The notes under the pieces were generated by a model. It did no database searches and had not been told where the DNA came from. It saw nothing but the letters and a program-made list of their open reading frames with translations. Positions 7,584-10,423 of a stretch of 10,423 nucleotides of DNA are shown piece after piece. Source of the stretch: Bacteroidota bacterium. GTDB lineage: Bacteria; Bacteroidota; Bacteroidia; Bacteroidales; VadinHA17. Positions within the stretch are counted from its first letter, which is position 1. Each line of letters opens with the position of its first letter. The position numbers were made by a program, and so were the translations under genes. The stretch spans positions 1 to 10,423 of the forward strand of contig DAOWNN010000048.1 of assembly GCA_030642585.1 (NCBI GenBank), read 5' to 3'.

Positions 7584-7673
7584 TATTCGAAAAAACAGAG
7601 TACTCATCATCAACGTAAAACTTTTATGGAGGAGTATAATGAATGGAAATGAGAATATGGTTTTAATGATTAA
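7584..7673 (+). pseudogene. C-terminal remnant of an IS200/IS605-like Y1 transposase
   Basis: Read from 7584 in frame, the translation begins YSKKQSTHHQ and continues RKTFMEEYNEWK, then meets a TGA stop (7650-7652), then EYGFND and a TAA at 7671-7673. The arrangement tyrosine, glutamine, His-His, Lys-Thr-Phe, Glu-Glu-Tyr is the characteristic C-terminal helix of IS200-type Y1 (HUH) transposases, which typically read like Y-I-x-N-Q-x-x-H-H-x-x-K-T-F-x-E-E-Y. A TAG at 7575-7577 closes the frame upstream and the catalytic HUH region is absent, so this is a dead fragment of about 30 codons. The internal TGA sits where a lysine is usual, as if a short deletion or substitution occurred. The assignment comes from motif recognition over a short stretch, so it is moderate. 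Confidence 0.55.
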
Positions 7674-7678
7674 GTAAA

Positions 7679-7710
7679 TTGATGAGTAGTTTTTAGAAAT
7701 TGTATCTTTG
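7679..7710 (+). promoter_or_regulatory. Putative Bacteroidota promoter for the amidotransferase/hydrolase operon
   Basis: TATCTTTG (7703-7710) is an exact match to the -7 consensus TAnnTTTG. A TTG (7679-7681) lies 21 bases upstream, near the usual spacing for the -33 element. Transcription would start a few bases after 7710, giving an A/T-rich leader of about 55 bases before ATG 7773. The -33 element partly overlaps the debris of the transposase remnant's 3' side, so the promoter may have been shaped by that insertion. Confidence 0.6.
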
Positions 7711-7772
7711 ACTTATCAAATATAGAAGTGCAACATTTTTATTATAACTTTCAATAAATAAAATACAAACAG

Positions 7773-8876
7773 ATGAAAAAGCTTTTATTACTAACTATTA
7801 TCATTTTGAGTGTTCAGTTAAGTGGCATATATGCTCAAAAAGACAATAAAACTAATGACAAAAACAGAGTTATACTGGTAAATCCGGGTGTGTTTTATTT
7901 AAAATCCCTGGCTTATCTTACAGACAATAAAATAATTGACATTGAAAACCTGGAATACCAGGCTGTTTTTTACACTAAAAATGAAATTAGTTATGATGAG
8001 GCTGAAAAATTTGTAAATGAAACCGGTATTTCATACATCACCCTGAAAAAGGTTGATGGCAACCTCACCAAGGATGATTTGTACCAGGAAAATTCATGCA
8101 CAAAAAGCTTTACTGAACTATTTGAAAATAGCGATGGAATAATTTTCCTTGGAGGTTGGGATCTTCCTGCCGTCACTTTTGAGGAAAAAACCAGTTTACT
8201 TGCTGCTGTCAGAACACCCAACAGGCATTTTTTTGAACTGTCTTTCCTCTATCATCTGTTAGGTCGTGAAAATAATAATGCCTTCAAACCTTTGCTTGAA
8301 GAAAACCCAAATTATGTGGTATTTGGAATATGCCTGGGTATGCAATCTATGAATGTGGCAACCGGTGGTGATATGTATCAGGATATTCCGTCTGAAGTTT
8401 ATGGTTTGCAATACGTTGAGGATGTTTTGGCATTAGATGAAAATAAAATACACCGCAGCTATTGGCGCAATATTGATACAGATAAAGATTTGGACAATCA
8501 TAGTTTTCATCAAATCAGGTTTGTTGATAAGCAGTTTTTTACAAAAAAAATTAAGTTAAATAAAAACTTCAAGCCATATGTATGCAGCAGCCACCACCAG
8601 GCAGTAAAGAATATTGGAAAAGGATTTGATGTGGCAGCAACATCAATAGATGGCAAAGTGGTTGAAGCCATTTATCATAATAAATACAAAAATGTACTTG
8701 GGGTACAGTTCCATCCTGAATTTTTCTATTTACACGACCCGGAAAGTAAAAAGTTTAAAATGAAACCGGGTGATACAGAATTATTGACTGAGCATGAAAT
8801 GCTAATAAAACTTGGCAGTTATCCCTTTCATTTAAAATATTGGGAATATTTCAGCAATTTGTATAACAAAAATTAA
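7773..8876 (+). CDS. Secreted class I glutamine amidotransferase-like / peptidase C26 family protein
   Basis: A 367-residue protein beginning with a clear Sec signal peptide (MKKLLLLTIIILSVQLSGIYA, likely cut after A21). The mature part has a class I glutamine amidotransferase fold: a Gly-Gly oxyanion-type turn in IIFLGGWDLPA (123-133), the nucleophile elbow FGICLGMQ (184-191, Cys187), a SSHHQAV segment (272-278) and VQFHPEF (311-317) giving His314 and Glu316 of the catalytic triad. This pattern fits peptidase C26, which includes gamma-glutamyl-gamma-aminobutyrate hydrolase (PuuD) and folate gamma-glutamyl hydrolase. It is longer than cytosolic PuuD (about 250 residues) because of the signal peptide, an N-terminal extension and a region before His314. 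Export argues against a biosynthetic amidotransferase and for hydrolysis of gamma-glutamyl bonds in the periplasm or outside. It is the first gene of a two-gene unit, with a promoter at 7679-7710. The substrate cannot be read from the sequence. Confidence 0.85.
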   Translation: MKKLLLLTIIILSVQLSGIYAQKDNKTNDKNRVILVNPGVFYLKSLAYLTDNKIIDIENLEYQAVFYTKNEISYDEAEKFVNETGISYITLKKVDGNLTKDDLYQENSCTKSFTELFENSDGIIFLGGWDLPAVTFEEKTSLLAAVRTPNRHFFELSFLYHLLGRENNNAFKPLLEENPNYVVFGICLGMQSMNVATGGDMYQDIPSEVYGLQYVEDVLALDENKIHRSYWRNIDTDKDLDNHSFHQIRFVDKQFFTKKIKLNKNFKPYVCSSHHQAVKNIGKGFDVAATSIDGKVVEAIYHNKYKNVLGVQFHPEFFYLHDPESKKFKMKPGDTELLTEHEMLIKLGSYPFHLKYWEYFSNLYNKN

Positions 8877-8877
8877 A

Positions 8878-9771
8878 ATGTCTGTTAAAAACATATGGTT
8901 CGTATTCATTGGCCTACTGTTAATTAATTCACAGTGCATAAGGCAAGCTGATGACCTGGGAAAATTACGATCTGACATTCACGAACTTGTCTCCAGCACC
9001 AATGGAACTATTGCTGTTGCTTTCCAGGATTTAAATACAGGGGACACCTTATTTATCAATGAGAAAATACAAATGCATGCTGCCAGTACAATGAAAACCC
9101 CGGTAATGATGGAGGTTTATAAACAGGCATCAGCAGGGAAGTTTAGCCTTTATGATTCAGTACTTATAAAAAATGAATTTAGCAGTATTGTTGACAGTAG
9201 TAAATTTTCAATGGATATTTCTGAAGACAGTGATGATGTTGTTTATAATAATTTGGGCAAGAAGATGTGCATCTATGACCTGGTTTACCAGATGATCACT
9301 GTTAGCAGCAATTTTGCTACTAACATAATGGTGGACCTTGTTGGGGCAAAAAATGTAATGGACCTCATGAAATCGATTGACGCAAACAATATCCGGGTTT
9401 TGCGTGGTGTTGAAGACATAAAAGCCTACGATCAGGGTTTAAACAATACCACAGATGCTTTTGATATGCTCATAGTCATGAAAGCAATTGCCAACAAACA
9501 AATAATATCTGAAGATGCTTGTGATGAAATGATAGAGATATTACTGGATCAAAAATTCAATGACAAAATACCATCGCTTCTGCCTTCAACTGTAAAAGTT
9601 GCACATAAAACCGGTTCGATCACCAATATCAGTCATGATGCAGCAATAGTATACCTTGACCAGGAGCACCGGTATATACTTGTAATCCTAACAAAAGACC
9701 TTGATAGTCCTAAACAGGCCAGGGAAATCATTGCCAAAATTTCTAAAATGATCTACGATGTAATGTTTTAA
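8878..9771 (+). CDS. Secreted class A beta-lactamase-fold serine hydrolase
   Basis: A 297-residue protein in the serine beta-lactamase/D,D-peptidase superfamily (Beta-lactamase2-type). The catalytic tetrad motif S70-T-M-K73 lies in AASTMKTP, and HKTGSITN (243-250) gives the KTG box. The class A SDN box appears as S143-S144-N145 followed by FATNIMV, so Asp is replaced by Ser. An omega-loop glutamate is plausible at E179 in RGVEDIKAYDQGLNN. The N-terminus is a hydrophobic export signal (about 5-18) ending in Cys20; the sequence NSQC is a poor lipobox, so lipoprotein status is uncertain. Start ATG 8878 lies one base after the stop of the amidotransferase gene, implying translational coupling. 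Standard beta-lactamase activity is possible but not assured: many Bacteroidota homologues are general serine hydrolases, and the neighbour suggests a peptide or cell-wall substrate. Confidence 0.85.
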   Translation: MSVKNIWFVFIGLLLINSQCIRQADDLGKLRSDIHELVSSTNGTIAVAFQDLNTGDTLFINEKIQMHAASTMKTPVMMEVYKQASAGKFSLYDSVLIKNEFSSIVDSSKFSMDISEDSDDVVYNNLGKKMCIYDLVYQMITVSSNFATNIMVDLVGAKNVMDLMKSIDANNIRVLRGVEDIKAYDQGLNNTTDAFDMLIVMKAIANKQIISEDACDEMIEILLDQKFNDKIPSLLPSTVKVAHKTGSITNISHDAAIVYLDQEHRYILVILTKDLDSPKQAREIIAKISKMIYDVMF

Positions 9772-9843
9772 AGACCTTTTTACACATAATATTTATGAAA
9801 AACCAGATAGCTCTATATTTATTAAGATCATATTGTATTAGTT

Positions 9844-10423
9844 TTGAATTTCACAAAAGGATTTATATATCACATCTTTAATCGAGGAAATAACAGGAGA
9901 AATATTTTCTTTAACAGAGAGAATTATATCTTTTTCCAAAAGAAAATAAAAACCTATATTTTACCTTATGCTAATATTTTTGCATGGTGCCTTATGCCCA
10001 ATCATTTTCATTTATTGGTACTTGTAAATGAAGTGGAATTACATAGTCATACGATGACTCCCAGTCATCGTATGACTAAACGTTCATTAAATGACTCTAT
10101 CGCAATCATGCTTCGATCTTACACCCGGGCTATTAACAAACAAGAAGGTTTTTCAGGTTCATTATTCAAAGCCCATACAAAAGCTCAATGCATTAATTGT
10201 CCGGAGAGTTTGTCACCAAACTGGTTTTCTGAAATTGGACTATTATCCATAAATATTGGTAATACGCCCCATCAACAATACCCGCAGATTTGTTTCAATT
10301 ACATACATGATAATCCGGTAGTTTCAAATTTGGTTTCCAGTCCTGAAGATTGGGAATTCTCATCTGCAAGAGATTACCTGGGCTTAAGAAAAGCTAAATT
10401 GACTGATATAAATAATGCTAAGG
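9844..10423 (+). CDS. REP-associated tyrosine transposase (RAYT, Y1/HUH), right end missing
   Basis: The frame is open from 9826 (stop TAA at 9823-9825) to the window edge, so the 3' end is cut off. From TTG 9844 it gives 193 residues: an N-terminal FTKGFIYHIFNRGNN region, the HUH motif in MPNHFHLLV (51-59; H54 and H56), the likely catalytic tyrosine Y93 in LRSYTRAINKQ, GSLFKAHTKA (105-114), and FNYIHDNPV (151-159) with EDWEFSSARDYLG (168-180). These are family-typical motifs for RAYT/TnpA-REP enzymes, which nick and join single-stranded DNA at palindromic repeats. There is no in-frame ATG before M51, which lies inside the HUH region, so translation must start at a rare codon; TTG 9844 fits where family proteins begin (M-N-F-x-x-G-x-I-Y-H-I). 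No stop or frameshift is seen up to the edge. The gene carries an embedded palindrome (10044-10078). It follows the hydrolase gene by 72 bases in the same orientation, probably by chance of insertion. Confidence 0.88.
   Translation, partial: MNFTKGFIYHIFNRGNNRRNIFFNRENYIFFQKKIKTYILPYANIFAWCLMPNHFHLLVLVNEVELHSHTMTPSHRMTKRSLNDSIAIMLRSYTRAINKQEGFSGSLFKAHTKAQCINCPESLSPNWFSEIGLLSINIGNTPHQQYPQICFNYIHDNPVVSNLVSSPEDWEFSSARDYLGLRKAKLTDINNAK
10044..10078. repeat. Perfect 16-bp inverted repeat inside the RAYT coding sequence
   Basis: The arms 10044-10059 and 10063-10078 are fully complementary around a CCC loop. Each arm carries a 15-mer of the form AGTCAT-NNN-ATGACT, itself palindromic apart from the 3-base centre (ACG in the left copy, CGT in the right), so the structure is both an inverted repeat and a tandem duplication. 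It is in codon phase and spans S68-T78, encoding SHTMT-P-SHRMT in the loop between the HUH motif and the catalytic-tyrosine helix. Confidence 0.9.

Larger units (their letters stand above)
6912..7772. other. Repeat-rich 861-base intergenic region with transposon debris
   Basis: No intact gene is visible here. The stretch holds a 7-bp-stem hairpin (6951-6980), two copies of a 37/38-base direct repeat (7104-7140 and 7545-7582), hairpins at 7190-7210 and 7253-7269, a 14-base perfect palindrome (7383-7396), a large inverted repeat (7422-7509), the decayed C-terminal coding tail of an IS200-like transposase (7584-7673) and a promoter for the gene at 7773. Part of the block (about 7380-7510) is clearly richer in G+C than the flanking genes. 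An open minus-strand frame of 69 codons across 7355-7564 crosses the repeats and has no recognisable family features. The pattern suggests repeated insertion and decay of small mobile elements between two transcription units. Confidence 0.7.

Noticed and set aside
9795..9881. Short ATG frame (about 28 codons) between the serine hydrolase and the transposase
   Set aside because: It is in a different frame from the transposase, overlaps its conserved N-terminal coding region and has no recognisable features.
1..10423. CRISPR array, tRNA, rRNA or defence-system genes
   Set aside because: No regularly spaced repeats, no cloverleaf-like segments and no nuclease, toxin or cas-type reading frames were seen in the window.

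Overview
The window looks like chromosomal DNA from a member of the Bacteroidota, probably the Bacteroidales/Marinilabiliales side. The coding sequence is AT-rich, and most genes lack a Shine-Dalgarno sequence at the usual distance. Two upstream regions carry the Bacteroidota -7 promoter motif TAnnTTTG, and the gaps hold GC-rich intergenic palindromes of a kind common in that phylum. Protein content agrees: a Tat-exported class V aminotransferase-fold protein, a very long acyl-CoA dehydratase activase-like protein and a REP-associated tyrosine transposase. No taxon can be fixed from sequence reading alone.

Layout, left to right. Positions 1-206 (minus) are the first 68 codons of an exported PLP-dependent aminotransferase-fold protein. 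A 364-base divergent gap with palindromes follows, then lepA (elongation factor 4; 571-2358, plus). After a 284-base gap comes a 1422-residue gene (2643-6911, plus) combining two HgdC-type ASKHA ATPase modules with a cysteine-rich linker and dehydratase-like C-terminal domains. Positions 6912-7772 are an 861-base non-coding stretch packed with hairpins, a 37/38-base direct repeat and the decayed tail of an IS200-like transposase. A tight two-gene unit follows: a secreted class I glutamine amidotransferase/peptidase C26-like protein (7773-8876) and, one base later, a secreted class A beta-lactamase-fold serine hydrolase (8878-9771). The right edge holds a partial RAYT (TnpA-REP) transposase gene (9844 to beyond 10423) with no ATG at its N-terminus and a perfect palindromic hairpin inside its coding sequence.

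How the genes relate: lepA is a housekeeping translation factor and the activase-like gene is probably a separate transcription unit for radical dehydratase or benzoyl-CoA reductase-type chemistry; no dehydratase subunit genes are next to it. The amidotransferase and serine hydrolase are almost certainly co-transcribed and both act outside the cytoplasm, which suggests a shared gamma-glutamyl, peptide or cell-wall substrate, but that is inference. The remaining DNA is dominated by traces of single-strand (Y1/HUH) transposition: a live-looking RAYT gene, a dead IS200-like fragment and many palindromes. The most interesting material is the codon-phased palindrome in the RAYT gene, the intramolecular duplication of the activase, and the structured repeat block at 6950-7680.
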